Below, in pieces: positions 18,445-27,176 of a stretch of DNA of 64,000 nucleotides (position 1 is the stretch's first letter; each line of letters opens with the position of its first letter). Origin of the DNA: Mesorhizobium sp. B2-8-5 (GTDB taxonomy: Bacteria > Pseudomonadota > Alphaproteobacteria > Rhizobiales > Rhizobiaceae); assembly GCF_006440675.2 (NCBI RefSeq), contig NZ_CP083951.1, forward strand, positions 2,885,501 to 2,949,500, written 5' to 3'. Below the pieces are notes generated by a model that saw nothing but the letters and a program-made list of their open reading frames with translations, was not told the origin of the DNA and searched no databases. A program made the position numbers and the translations under genes.

Positions 18445-19977
18445 TTACTTGCTGTACATTTCCCAGAAGCGGGCGTTGATGTACTCGGCCGGGTCGATGC
18501 GATAGCCGCCGATACGGTCAGGTTCGGGCACCACGGTCTTGGGCCGCGCGGTCCAGATGATGTAGTGGGAGTCCACCACGATATCGGCCGCCTGCTTGAG
18601 CAGCTTGCCGCGCTCGGTCGGGTCGGCGATCGTCGGCAGCTTCGCCACGAGGTCCTGCAGCGTCTGGTCGAAGAATTTGCCCGAATTGTAGAACCCGCCC
18701 TTGAGATAATGCGCCGCGAAGAACTTGGTCGCGTCGGACGGACTGAGGTTGGCGTTGCCGAGCACGAAGCAGTTGCTCTTGTCGGATTTGATGGCGGTGA
18801 TCGCCTCGACGAAGGGCTGCTCCTCGATCTCGACGGTGACGCCGAGCTGCTGGGCCGATGATTGGAGCACGGTCGCGGCAAAGCGGAATTCCGGGAAGCC
18901 GGCGGGGACCGAGCACTTCATCTTGGCATTGGCGAGACCCGATTTGGCAAGTGCTGCCTTGGCGCCGTCGAGATCGGTCTTGATCTCGGCCTCCTCCTTT
19001 TCCGGGCTGCCGGGGAACCAGGACGGCACCGGGCCGCGGCCGACTTCGGCCTTGCCCTGGAAGGACTGCACCATGGCGTTGTAGTCGAACGCCTTGACCA
19101 GCGCCTCGCGGAAATCCTTGTTGTTGGTCGGCGCCAGATCCATGTTGAGATAGATCGCCGGCCATGCCCACAGATTGTTGCCTTCGACGAGATGGAAGCC
19201 GCTGCTGGTGCCGATGCGAAGCGCCTCGTCGAGCGGAACGAAATTGGCGAGGTCGAACTCGCCGCCTTCAAGGCCACGGGCGCGGTTGGCGCCGTCGGTG
19301 ACGAAACGGTCGAGCACGCGGTCGAACGGCTTTTCCGGGAACTTGCCCCACCATTTGTCGTTGCGTTTCAGCTCGATCTGGGTGCCGCGCGTCCAGGACA
19401 CGAATTCGTAGGGACCGGTGCCGTTGGCGTTCTCGTTGAACCACGCCTGGCCGAGGTCGTCCTTGTGCTTGGCGATGTCCTCGTCGGACAGCATTTCGAT
19501 GCGGCTGAGGTTGGAGGCGAGGAAGACGGTCGGCGCCTTGGTCTCGATCTTGACGGTCTTGGGGTCGACCACGGTGACGCTGGCGATGTCGTCGACCAGA
19601 TAGGACTGCCCCTGGCCGATCTTCAGCAACCGGTCGAGCGTCGCCTTGACGTCGTTGGCGTCAAAGGCGGTGCCGTCGTGGAAGGTGACGCCGTCGCGCA
19701 GCTTGAAGGTCCAGACCTTGCCGTCCTGCTGCCATTCCGTCGCCAGGGCCGGCAACAATTTGGATGGATCATTAAGATCGAAGTCGATCAGGCGATCGTA
19801 GATGTTGCGGGTGACCGTGAACTCCCAGTTCACGTTGGCCTTGGCCGGGTCGATAGTGCTCGGCTCGCCGGCATCGGCATAGACGAAGGTGGATGCGTCG
19901 TCGGCGAATGCCGAGAAGGAGACGCCGCCCATCAAAAGGCCGAGCGCCATTCCCAAAATCCCATTGCGAAGCTTCAT
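18445..19977 (-). CDS. Dipeptide-type ABC transporter substrate-binding protein (SBP_bac_5)
   Basis: Periplasmic binding protein of 510 aa with a Sec signal at residues 1-24 (cleavage after SAFA). Family segments are YADAGEPSTIDPAKAN, IYDRLIDFD, FKLRDGVTFHDGTAFDANDV and YINARFWEMYSK at the end. AAGGGGAG lies just before the ATG. It heads the importer operon, downstream of a GntR regulator gene. A palindromic element shared with other promoters lies about 35 bp upstream. The ligand need not be a peptide: the family also binds nickel, haem, opines and polyol derivatives. Confidence 0.93.
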   Translation of the reverse strand: MKLRNGILGMALGLLMGGVSFSAFADDASTFVYADAGEPSTIDPAKANVNWEFTVTRNIYDRLIDFDLNDPSKLLPALATEWQQDGKVWTFKLRDGVTFHDGTAFDANDVKATLDRLLKIGQGQSYLVDDIASVTVVDPKTVKIETKAPTVFLASNLSRIEMLSDEDIAKHKDDLGQAWFNENANGTGPYEFVSWTRGTQIELKRNDKWWGKFPEKPFDRVLDRFVTDGANRARGLEGGEFDLANFVPLDEALRIGTSSGFHLVEGNNLWAWPAIYLNMDLAPTNNKDFREALVKAFDYNAMVQSFQGKAEVGRGPVPSWFPGSPEKEEAEIKTDLDGAKAALAKSGLANAKMKCSVPAGFPEFRFAATVLQSSAQQLGVTVEIEEQPFVEAITAIKSDKSNCFVLGNANLSPSDATKFFAAHYLKGGFYNSGKFFDQTLQDLVAKLPTIADPTERGKLLKQAADIVVDSHYIIWTARPKTVVPEPDRIGGYRIDPAEYINARFWEMYSK

Positions 19978-20010
19978 TGTTCTCCCCTTATTTTTGACCT
20001 CTGGAAATAG

Positions 20011-20028
20011 AATATATCATATATGATG
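20011..20028 (-). promoter_or_regulatory. Class A operator (GATNATACATGATATATC-like), copy 1
   Basis: Minus-strand CATCATATATGATATATT, containing the perfect 12-bp palindrome ATCATATATGAT (20016-20027). It matches the element at 23003 in 14 of 18 positions. It lies upstream of the dipeptide-type importer operon, so a FadR-type GntR protein encoded nearby probably binds it. Confidence 0.6.
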
Positions 20029-20197
20029 AAGGTCGCAAGCGCGCATGATGACGTTTCCGCGCCGCGTGGCGAGCGGTGAAATCGAGGATAGACGCAAGCG
20101 TTGCGACACGGCGGAAAGGCTCGGTCCTCACGGCCCATCCGGAGATTTTCCTTGAATGAAGCGAGGCCTGGATGTCGGGTTTTCTGTGGGGTGCCGA

Positions 20198-20908
20198 CTA
20201 GCGCCGCGACCGCTGCGGAGGCTTGTCTTCGGTATCTTCCTTGCTCTCGATACCGGCGAGATGCTCGATGAATTTGCGGCCGCCCTCGATCAGGTCCTGT
20301 TCGAAGGCGCCGCGGAGCGCCGCCTCGTCCTTGGCGCGCAAGGCCGCGATCACGTTGACATGCTGATGTTGGCCTTCATAGGTCGGGTGGCCATGCGGGT
20401 AGAGCAGGCTGAGCAACGGGCCGGCCTGGATCCACAGTCTCTCGATCATCTCGATCAGATGCGGCATTTCCGATTTGCGATGAACCGCGAAGTGGAAGTC
20501 GTAATTGTGCTGAAGCGCGGCCGCGTAATCCTTGGTGCGCTCAGCCTCGATCAGCTTGTGATGGATATCTTCGAGGGTTGTCAGGAACGGCTCGTCGATA
20601 TGCGGCATCGCCTTGGCGGCGGCATAGGGTTCGAGCACCAGCCGGATGTCGCGAAGCTCCAGATATTCCTTGAGGCTGATCCGCCGCACGCGGATATAGT
20701 AACCCGGCTTCATCTCGAGCGCGCCGTCCTTGACGAGTTGGAAGATAGCCTCGCGCACAGGCGTCTCGCTGGTGCCGAGTTGCTGGGCCAGGTCGCGGAT
20801 CTTCAGCCGGTCGCCGGGATGAAGCCGCGCCGACATCAACTCCTGGCGAAGACGCAGGTAGATCTGCGAAGACAGGCTCGTCGCCTGAATCTCAGGCAGG
20901 TTCTGCAT
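20198..20908 (-). CDS. GntR-family regulator, FadR/FCD subfamily
   Basis: Transcription factor of 236 aa. The winged helix-turn-helix lies at about residues 10-75 (RDLAQQLGTSETPVREAIFQL), followed by a helical FCD ligand domain with the metal-type residues of the family (HNYDFHFAVH, then a later HQHVNVI). The ATG at 20908 gives a normal family length; a GTG at 20962 would add 18 residues. It is the upstream neighbour of the importer operon and likely represses it, releasing it when a small carboxylate-containing metabolite binds. It is a paralogue of the regulators at 24329 and 36669. Confidence 0.9.
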   Translation of the reverse strand: MQNLPEIQATSLSSQIYLRLRQELMSARLHPGDRLKIRDLAQQLGTSETPVREAIFQLVKDGALEMKPGYYIRVRRISLKEYLELRDIRLVLEPYAAAKAMPHIDEPFLTTLEDIHHKLIEAERTKDYAAALQHNYDFHFAVHRKSEMPHLIEMIERLWIQAGPLLSLLYPHGHPTYEGQHQHVNVIAALRAKDEAALRGAFEQDLIEGGRKFIEHLAGIESKEDTEDKPPQRSRR

Positions 20909-21044
20909 TTTCAGCGGACTCGCTTTTGCATCTGGCCGACTGTCCTCATGACCATACAGCACCAGGCATGTCCATATCGCGTCCCCGGCAGCGTTCGAAA
21001 ATCCGGTTCATAACGAGGCTCATCGCTCCTTGCGGCCACGCTCG

Positions 21045-21689
21045 TTAGCCGGGCAGCAAACCCGTCCCATAATTGCCGTAACGCTCGCCGACACGCAGCA
21101 TTTCTTCTTCCGGGAGCAGCACCGGCTCGCCGCCTTGCAGCGCCATCAGGTACTGGCGCGCCAGGGTTTCGAGCTTCACCGTGGTCTGGAAGGCAGCTTC
21201 CAGCGTCTTGCCGATGGCGATCATGCCGTGATTGGCGAGCAGGCAGGCCGTGCGATCCTTGAGCGCCTCGACCGCCGATGTTCCGAGATCGACCGTGCCA
21301 AAGGTGGCGTAGCGGGCGCAACGCACATCGGCGCCGCCGAAGGCCGCGACCATATAGTGGAACGACGGCAGCGGCTTGCGCAGGCAAGCCAGCGCCACGC
21401 AGGCATCGGCATGGGTATGGATCACCGCGTTGGCGGCCCGATAGGCGTCGAGGATCGCGGCATGCATGTGCCATTCGCTCGACGGAATGCCGCCAATCGC
21501 ACCGCCGTCGGCTTCGACGCGGACAAGCCTGGACGGCGTCAGATTGGCGCTGTTTGCCCCGGTAGGCGTGATCAGCATGCCGCCGGCAATCCGGCAGCTC
21601 ACATTGCCGCTGTTGCCGTGATTGAAGCCCTCGTCCTGCAGACGCTTCACTGTGTCGACTATCGCCTGGCGCGGTGTGTCTTCGTCCAT
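21045..21689 (-). CDS. otnC: 3-oxo-tetronate 4-phosphate decarboxylase-like class II aldolase
   Basis: Class II aldolase/adducin-family protein of 214 aa. Zinc-site residues are clear: His91 and His93 in VIHTHAD, and His154 in ANHGMI, with the catalytic Glu72 in SSEWHMH. In the tetronate pathways OtnC decarboxylates 3-oxo-tetronate 4-phosphate to dihydroxyacetone phosphate. It lies five bases after the kinase OtnK on the same strand, which is the standard pairing and supports the call over fuculose-phosphate aldolase. Confidence 0.85.
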   Translation of the reverse strand: MDEDTPRQAIVDTVKRLQDEGFNHGNSGNVSCRIAGGMLITPTGANSANLTPSRLVRVEADGGAIGGIPSSEWHMHAAILDAYRAANAVIHTHADACVALACLRKPLPSFHYMVAAFGGADVRCARYATFGTVDLGTSAVEALKDRTACLLANHGMIAIGKTLEAAFQTTVKLETLARQYLMALQGGEPVLLPEEEMLRVGERYGNYGTGLLPG

Positions 21690-21694
21690 CGTCG

Positions 21695-22972
21695 TCAGTG
21701 CTCCGGATGCCGCATGGATTCCAGCGTCGGCAGGAACATGTCCACAGGGCCAAGCTTTCCCGATTTGAGGCTGAGGGCGACGATCTCGCCATCTTCCGTT
21801 GTCGCCCGCGCAATGCCAGGACCCTGGTAGGCGCCAACCCTCAAGCGATCTATTCCAAGCTGCTCGACGACCGTCCCTGACGTCTCGCCGCCCGCAACGA
21901 GGAAGCGCCGCACGGCGCGCTTGCGCAGTTCCACAGAGAGCCTGCCAAGAATAGCCTCGGCGAGGCTTGCTGCGCCTTCGCGCCCATGTCTTGCCTGTGC
22001 GGTGCCAACCTGCTCCGGGCCGGCGGAGGTGGCGATCGCGATCGGGCCGGCTTCGAGATGTGTGCCTGCCCAAGCGAGCGCCTCCGCAACCGCCGCATCG
22101 ACGTTTCCGACCGAAGCGATGTCGATGCGATGCACCGGCCTTGCCTGCTCGAACGCAGCGAGCTGCTCCAGCGTCCGTTCCGCGCAACTGCCTGCCAGCA
22201 CGACGCCCGCGCTTTCCACCGCCGGGAGCGGCCGCTTCGGTGGCGCGTGGTCCAGCCAGCCGCGCTCGCGCCAGAGCACGGGATAGTGGCGCATGACCGG
22301 CGCGTTGCCGGTCATCAGCGGCCAATCGACGGTGAGCGCCGCGACCGCGGCAAGATCTTCCGCATAGATCGCGTCCATGATGATGTGCCGGATGCCTTGG
22401 GCGGCCAGTTGGTCGACATAGGCGCGCCGGGTCGAAGGCTCGGCCCGAACGACATTGTGCGGCAACAGCCCGACGGCGAGTTTCGACTGCCGCTGCAGCA
22501 CGCGAACGAGATTGGGGTCGGTCATCGGGGTCAGCGGATCGAACCGTTTGGGCGATTCCGAAACGAGCTGCGCGCCGACGAACAGATGGCCCTGGAAAAC
22601 GCTGCGCGCGAGATCGCCGGAACTCGGGCAGAAACCGGTGTGGGTGGCCCGCGTCAGGGCAAGCAGACTGTCGGCCACCGGACCGATATTGCCGTCCTCG
22701 GTAGAGTCGAAGGTGGCGCAATATTTGAAGAACAGCCGTCTCGCGCCGATGTCGAGCAGCCGCTGCGCGGCGTCTTCCGATTTCCGCACGGCCTCGGCGG
22801 CCGGAACGACGCGGGTCTTTTGCGCGACGACGACGGCGGGCGAGTTGGCGAAATGCTGGACCAAAGCAGGCCTGGTCACGAATCCGCAGTCGACGCCGAG
22901 CGCCACCAGCATCGCGGCCGTTTCCATGCCGCCGGTGAGATCGTCGGCAACGATGCCGATGATGGGCTGCAT
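21695..22972 (-). CDS. otnK: 3-oxo-tetronate kinase (four-carbon acid sugar kinase family)
   Basis: Kinase of 425 aa from the former DUF1537 family. N-terminal GIVADDLTGG and the OtnK-like block KYCATFDSTEDGNIGPV are visible, and a C-terminal nucleotide-binding domain contains VAGGETSG. It phosphorylates 3-oxo-tetronate derived from threonate or erythronate. The 4-carbon acid dehydrogenase (LtnD/DenD) and isomerase OtnI that usually accompany it are absent here, so the oxo acid may come from another source. Divergent from an aminotransferase gene, with a class A operator between them. Confidence 0.87.
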   Translation of the reverse strand: MQPIIGIVADDLTGGMETAAMLVALGVDCGFVTRPALVQHFANSPAVVVAQKTRVVPAAEAVRKSEDAAQRLLDIGARRLFFKYCATFDSTEDGNIGPVADSLLALTRATHTGFCPSSGDLARSVFQGHLFVGAQLVSESPKRFDPLTPMTDPNLVRVLQRQSKLAVGLLPHNVVRAEPSTRRAYVDQLAAQGIRHIIMDAIYAEDLAAVAALTVDWPLMTGNAPVMRHYPVLWRERGWLDHAPPKRPLPAVESAGVVLAGSCAERTLEQLAAFEQARPVHRIDIASVGNVDAAVAEALAWAGTHLEAGPIAIATSAGPEQVGTAQARHGREGAASLAEAILGRLSVELRKRAVRRFLVAGGETSGTVVEQLGIDRLRVGAYQGPGIARATTEDGEIVALSLKSGKLGPVDMFLPTLESMRHPEH

Positions 22973-23002
22973 TTTCTCCGCGTCCCCAAACTATTGTGCG
23001 CG

Positions 23003-23020
23003 GATGATACATGATATATC
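23003..23020 (+). promoter_or_regulatory. Class A operator, copy 2
   Basis: GATGATACATGATATATC between the divergent otnK and aminotransferase genes. It shares 14 of 18 positions with the element upstream of the dipeptide-type importer and 14 of 18 with the one upstream of the GntR gene at 24329. Its position would allow control of both directions. Confidence 0.6.
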
Positions 23021-23080
23021 GAATGCTGCAAACAAGTCTTGGCGAGTCGGGCGGCACGGCGCCAGGCGGGGCATCCTTCC

Positions 23081-24313
23081 ATGGACCAACATTCGAAGAG
23101 CATCGACGGCGCCTTGCGTGCCCGGGCAAAGCGCGTCATCCCCGGCGGCATGTGGGGGCATCAAAATGCGCCACGCTTGCCGGCCGGCTATCCGCAATAT
23201 TTCTCCCGCGCCCAAGGGTGCCGCACCTGGGACGCAGACGGGCGCGAATACATCGATTTCCTCTGCGGGTGGGGGCCGATGATCCTGGGCTATGGCGACG
23301 CCGACGTCGAGGCGGCGGCCGACGGGCAGCGGGCACTTGGCGATGCGATGAACGGCCCGAGCGAGCGGCTTGTCGAATTGGCGGAATTGATAGTCGAGAC
23401 CGTCCCGCATGCCGATTGGGCGATGTTTTCCAAGAACGGAACCGACGCCACGACGGCTTGCCTCACGATCGCGCGCGCGGGCACCGGGCGCCGCAAGATC
23501 CTGGTCGCGCGCGGCGCCTATCATGGCGCCATTCCCTGGTGCTCGCCATCGGTCGCAGGCGTTACCGAGGAAGACCGGGCGCATCTTGTCTATTACGACT
23601 ACAACAACGTCGAGAGCCTCGAGGCCGCGGCCGAGCTGTGCAGGGGTGATCTCGCCGCGATCCTGGTCTCGGCCTTCAAGCACGACCTTGGCAAGCCGCA
23701 TGAATTGCCGACCGTGGCGTTCGCGCGAAAGGCGCGGGCGCTCGCCGACGGCGCCGACGCAGCGCTGATCGTCGACGACGTCCGCGCCGGCTTCCGCCTA
23801 GACATGGGCGGCAGCTGGGAACCGGTCGGCGTGCGCCCGGATATGGCCGCCTGGAGCAAGGCGATCGCCAACGGCCATGCGCTGGCCGCTGTCACCGGCA
23901 ACGATCGGTTCCGCGAAGGAGCGACACGCATCTTCACCACTGGCTCCTTCTGGACCGCCGGCGTGTCGATGGCGGCGGCGATCGCCACAATCCGGAAGCT
24001 GCGCACGGTCGATGCCGTGGCGCATATGCAGGTCATGGGCCAGTGTTTCCGCGACGGCCTCGACGCGCAGGCGAGGAAGCATGGTGTGCCGCTCATGCAG
24101 AGTGGACCGGTGCAGATGCCGGTGCTTTTGTTCGAGAACGATGTGGATCGGAAGCTCGGCGACAGGTTCTGCCTGGAAGCGCTCGCCCGGGGCGTCTACT
24201 TGCATCCCGCACACACGCTGTTCCTGTCGGCTGCCCACCAGCAGGCCGATATCGATCAGGCGCTGGCGGTGACGGACGAGGCTTTGGCGGCGGTCGCGCG
24301 GCTGGTGGCCTGA
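23081..24313 (+). CDS. Class III aminotransferase, glutamate-1-semialdehyde aminomutase-like (paralogue)
   Basis: PLP enzyme of 410 aa, clearly paralogous to the one at 2222. Shared blocks are [40 protein letters not shown] (residues 231-239) and Lys260 in SKAIANGHA. As in the paralogue, DEV is replaced by DDV. I prefer the ATG at 23081, which has GGCGGGG upstream, over a TTG 42 bp earlier. It is divergent from otnK-otnC and convergent with a GntR gene 15 bp away. It could supply or consume an amino/oxo form of a sugar-acid-like compound (inference). Confidence 0.85.
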   Translation: MDQHSKSIDGALRARAKRVIPGGMWGHQNAPRLPAGYPQYFSRAQGCRTWDADGREYIDFLCGWGPMILGYGDADVEAAADGQRALGDAMNGPSERLVELAELIVETVPHADWAMFSKNGTDATTACLTIARAGTGRRKILVARGAYHGAIPWCSPSVAGVTEEDRAHLVYYDYNNVESLEAAAELCRGDLAAILVSAFKHDLGKPHELPTVAFARKARALADGADAALIVDDVRAGFRLDMGGSWEPVGVRPDMAAWSKAIANGHALAAVTGNDRFREGATRIFTTGSFWTAGVSMAAAIATIRKLRTVDAVAHMQVMGQCFRDGLDAQARKHGVPLMQSGPVQMPVLLFENDVDRKLGDRFCLEALARGVYLHPAHTLFLSAAHQQADIDQALAVTDEALAAVARLVA

Positions 24314-24328
24314 CAAGGGTTACGGCGG

Positions 24329-25006
24329 TTACGGCGCGACGAAGCCTTCGTGCCCCTGCAGGAAGCGCAGGAAATCCTCGCCGCCCAGGATGAGGTCTTG
24401 CTCCATGGCGGCGCGCGCCTTTTCCGAATTCTTCTCGCGCAGGCCCTCTATCACCGTCTCGTGCTGGGCGGCGCCGACATATTTGTGCTCGCCTTCCTTG
24501 AAGAAGACGGTCAGCATCGGCCCCATCGACACCCACAGGCTCTCGATATGAGCGACCAGCATTTCCATGCCGGACAGCCGATAGACGGTGAAGTGGAAGT
24601 CGCGGTTGTAGCGAAATGAAAGTTCCGGATCGCTGGCTCGGTCCGCCTTCTCGAACACCTTCTGGATGGCGGTCAGCTTATCGATGTCATCCTTCGTCGC
24701 GTTCTGTGCCGCGAGCCCGGCGGCAAGGCCCTCCAGCGACAGCCTTATGGTGCGGACCTCCATGTAGCGCGCCAGCGTCAGCGCCGGCACGGTGACGAAA
24801 CGCCCCGAGCGCAGCTCGAGCCCGCGCTCGCTGACCAGCCGCAGGCAGGCTTCGCGGGCAGGGGTGACGCTGGTGCCGAGCTGGTCGGCGAGATCCTGCA
24901 TCACCAGGCGCTGCCCGGGCCGGAACTGCCCCGCGATCAAGCCTTCGCGAAGGGCGACATAGGCGCGTGCGGAAAGGTTGCCTTGCTCGAGCGGCTGAAT
25001 GTTCAC
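24329..25006 (-). CDS. GntR-family regulator, FadR/FCD subfamily
   Basis: Transcription factor of 225 aa. The winged HTH is in residues 10-75 (QDLADQLGTSVTPAREACL), then an FCD domain with NRDFHFTVY and HETVIEGL. It starts at GTG with GGAGA about nine bases upstream. A class A operator copy lies about 48 bp before its start, which fits autoregulation; the same element sits before otnK/aminotransferase and the dipeptide-type importer. Confidence 0.9.
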   Translation of the reverse strand: MNIQPLEQGNLSARAYVALREGLIAGQFRPGQRLVMQDLADQLGTSVTPAREACLRLVSERGLELRSGRFVTVPALTLARYMEVRTIRLSLEGLAAGLAAQNATKDDIDKLTAIQKVFEKADRASDPELSFRYNRDFHFTVYRLSGMEMLVAHIESLWVSMGPMLTVFFKEGEHKYVGAAQHETVIEGLREKNSEKARAAMEQDLILGGEDFLRFLQGHEGFVAP

Positions 25007-25053
25007 GGCAAAGGTCTCCTCGGCATTGTTATCTGGCGTCTTCTGCCGGCAGT

Positions 25054-25071
25054 GATTCTACAGGATATAAC
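25054..25071 (+). promoter_or_regulatory. Class A operator, copy 3
   Basis: GATTCTACAGGATATAAC in the promoter of the GntR gene at 24329. It matches the copy at 23003 in 14 of 18 positions. Probable autoregulatory site. Confidence 0.5.
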
Positions 25072-25110
25072 CAATAGACGCTTTTTCCTTCACTGTATTG
25101 TGGAGCCTGC

Positions 25111-25213
25111 TAGAGCAGGATGACGTTACGTTGAATCGTCATCCTGCTCAGCTGTTTGTTGGGAGCATGATCTTTTCCGAAAACCGGTTCCCACTTTTCG
25201 GGATCATGCTCTA
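25111..25213. repeat. RIME-type rhizobial palindromic intergenic element, copy 1
   Basis: Two adjacent hairpins. The first has a perfect 13-bp stem GAGCAGGATGACG / CGTCATCCTGCTC; the second has outer arms GAGCATGATC / GATCATGCTC enclosing CCGAAAACCGGTTCCCACTTT. The second unit is a familiar repeat of Mesorhizobium and Rhizobium genomes. The element's end supplies the TAG stop codon of the adjacent transketolase gene. Confidence 0.85.
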
Positions 25214-26188
25214 AGCGAGCAGGGATTGGGCGACGCTTTCGACGCCGGGAGCGTCGAGCTTGTAGTGGCGATAAAGGTGGGTCGGCGGCGCGATCAGGCT
25301 GTATTCGTCCTTGATGCCATGCCGCACAAGCCGTGCGCCGCCGCCTTCCTCGGCCAGCACTTCGGCGACGGCGCCACCCAGGCCGCCGAGGATATTGTGT
25401 TCCTCGACGGTCAGGATGAAGCGCGACTTGCGCGCCGCTGCCATCACCGCCTCGCGGTCGAGCGGCTTGATCGTGTGCATGTCGATGAGGCCGACGGAAT
25501 GCCCCTTGGCGTTCAATGCTTCCATCGCCTGTTTGGCCGAGTGCACCGCCATGCCGCAGGCGATGATGGTGAGGTCGTTGCCGATGCCGTGGACCACGGC
25601 CTTGCCGAATTCGAACGGCGCGTCCTCGGCATAGACGACCGGGTCGTGGCCGCGCGAGATGCGGAAATAGATCGGCTGCGGATGGTTGACGGAAGCGCGC
25701 AGCGCCGCGGCGAATTGCGGGCCGTCCGCGGTGGAGACGACGGTGAGGTCGGCAATCGAGCGCATGATCGCGATGTCTTCCGTGGCGTGATGCGAGGTGC
25801 CGTAGAAACCGAGCGAGATGCCGGTGTGGTGACCGATCAGGCGAACCGGCTGCGCGCAATAGGCGACGTCCATGCGGATCTGCTCGCAGCAAAGCAGCGC
25901 GAGGAAAGACGCGAAGGTCGCCACATAGGGCATGACGCCGGTCGTCGCCATGCCGGCCGCGGCCGAAACCATGTTCTGCTCGGAAATACCGAATTGCGTA
26001 AAGCGCTCGGGAAAGCGCCGGGCAAAGCCGACGAGGCCGTTGGAATGCTGCAGGTCGGCGGTGCCGGCAACGACCGGATGGCCGGCTTCGGCAAGCTCGA
26101 TCAGCGTGTTGGCCAAAGTGGCAAGCGAAGGCGCGCGCTTGTTCAGCTCGCGGTACTGCCAGCTGTCGGGATGCAAGGCCGCGCTCAT
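25211..26188 (-). CDS. Transketolase, C-terminal (pyrimidine-binding) subunit
   Basis: Protein of 325 aa equivalent to the second half of transketolase: the pyrimidine-binding domain with GISEQNMVSAAAGMA (catalytic Glu near residue 75), then the C-terminal domain (VEEHNILGGLG). It forms a two-subunit enzyme with the product of the overlapping upstream gene (ATGA overlap). Such split transketolases near aminotransferases may act on an aldehyde or oxo acid rather than in the pentose phosphate pathway (inference). Its TAG stop lies within the adjacent repeat. Confidence 0.9.
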   Translation of the reverse strand: MSAALHPDSWQYRELNKRAPSLATLANTLIELAEAGHPVVAGTADLQHSNGLVGFARRFPERFTQFGISEQNMVSAAAGMATTGVMPYVATFASFLALLCCEQIRMDVAYCAQPVRLIGHHTGISLGFYGTSHHATEDIAIMRSIADLTVVSTADGPQFAAALRASVNHPQPIYFRISRGHDPVVYAEDAPFEFGKAVVHGIGNDLTIIACGMAVHSAKQAMEALNAKGHSVGLIDMHTIKPLDREAVMAAARKSRFILTVEEHNILGGLGGAVAEVLAEEGGGARLVRHGIKDEYSLIAPPTHLYRHYKLDAPGVESVAQSLLA

Positions 26189-27072
26189 TCCGCACCTTCG
26201 AGGATCATATCGCGGGCACGCGCTTCGTCCTCCGGCGCGAGATAGCCGAGATGCCAGCCGGGTTCGGTTTCCATATAGTCGATGCCTTTGCCCTTGACCG
26301 TTTTGGCGATGACGCAGCAGGGTTTTTCGCGGCCGGTGTCGGCCTTGACCTTGCGCAGCAGGTTGGCGAGCGCGACGACGTCGTGGCCGTCGACCTCATG
26401 CACTTCCCAGCCGAAGGCACGCCACTTCTCATCGAGCGGTTCGATCGTCGCGACGTCGTCGACCTTGCCGTCGAGCTGGTAGCCGTTGCGATCGATGATC
26501 GCGACGAGCTTGCCCAGCCGGTGGGTGGTGGCGCTGATGGCCGCCTCCCACACCTGCCCTTCCTGCATCTCGCCGTCGCCGAGCAGGACGAAGACGTTGA
26601 AATCCTTTCCATGGAAGCGGCCGCCGAGCGCCATGCCGACGCCATTGGACAGGGCATGGCCGATCGAACCGGAGCTGAAGTCGATGCCCGGCACCTTGCG
26701 CATGTCGGGGTGATCGCCGAGCGGGCTGCCGAGGCGGGTGTAATCGTCGAGCCAGGAGCGGTCGAAGAAGCCGAGATCGGCGAGGATTGGAAACTGGCCG
26801 ACCGCCGCATGGCCCTTGCCCATCAGGAAACGATCGCGTTCCGCCCAGTTCGGCTCGCCGCGGCGCAGCCGCATCGTGTCGTAGTAGAGCGTCGAGAAGA
26901 TCTCGGCGCAGGAGAAGACCGACGAGTAGTGGCCGACCTTGGCGATCGAAATCAGCCTGATCGTCTCCAGCCGCACGAAGCGCGCGCGCTCGCGCAGGCT
27001 GGCAGCCTGTTCGTCCGAGATCCCGTCATTGCCGCCGTTGCTCGGCCATCGGCTCTCGCCTGAAGACGCCAT
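26185..27072 (-). CDS. Transketolase, N-terminal (diphosphate-binding) subunit
   Basis: Protein of 295 aa with the ThDP motif GDGEMQEGQ starting at residue 165 and Asn196 in RNGYQ, plus GKGHAAVGQF (85-94). The ATG at 27072 is preceded by GGAGGAG; a TTG six bases further upstream is also possible. Its stop overlaps the start of the C-terminal subunit gene. It is divergent from an omega-aminotransferase gene with class B operator sequences between them. Confidence 0.92.
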   Translation of the reverse strand: MASSGESRWPSNGGNDGISDEQAASLRERARFVRLETIRLISIAKVGHYSSVFSCAEIFSTLYYDTMRLRRGEPNWAERDRFLMGKGHAAVGQFPILADLGFFDRSWLDDYTRLGSPLGDHPDMRKVPGIDFSSGSIGHALSNGVGMALGGRFHGKDFNVFVLLGDGEMQEGQVWEAAISATTHRLGKLVAIIDRNGYQLDGKVDDVATIEPLDEKWRAFGWEVHEVDGHDVVALANLLRKVKADTGREKPCCVIAKTVKGKGIDYMETEPGWHLGYLAPEDEARARDMILEGAE

Positions 27073-27110
27073 GCTCAATCTCCTCCGTTTCCAGTTATCC
27101 GACCCTCGAC

Positions 27111-27132
27111 AACTTATAAGTTATAAGATATC
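27111..27132. promoter_or_regulatory. Class B operator (TTATAAGATAT-type), copy 1
   Basis: The perfect 12-bp palindrome AACTTATAAGTT (27111-27122) overlaps TTATAAGATATC (27121-27132). It lies in the 104-bp gap between the divergent transketolase and omega-aminotransferase genes, 45 bp before the latter. The core ATAAGATAT recurs at 37403 and 38955. Confidence 0.6.
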
Positions 27133-27176
27133 TGGTTGAGCCGCAAGAACAATCATCCGCTCTTAGGGAACAGGAA

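Noticed and set aside
21045..23129. A single 694-codon frame read as one large protein
   Set aside because: Only its last 214 codons (OtnC) make sense; the upstream part is an out-of-frame reading of otnK. Each gene has its own start.
25111..25213. Hairpin repeats considered as a CRISPR array or a tRNA/ncRNA gene
   Set aside because: There is no regular repeat-spacer structure and no cloverleaf; the sequence matches the known style of rhizobial palindromic elements.
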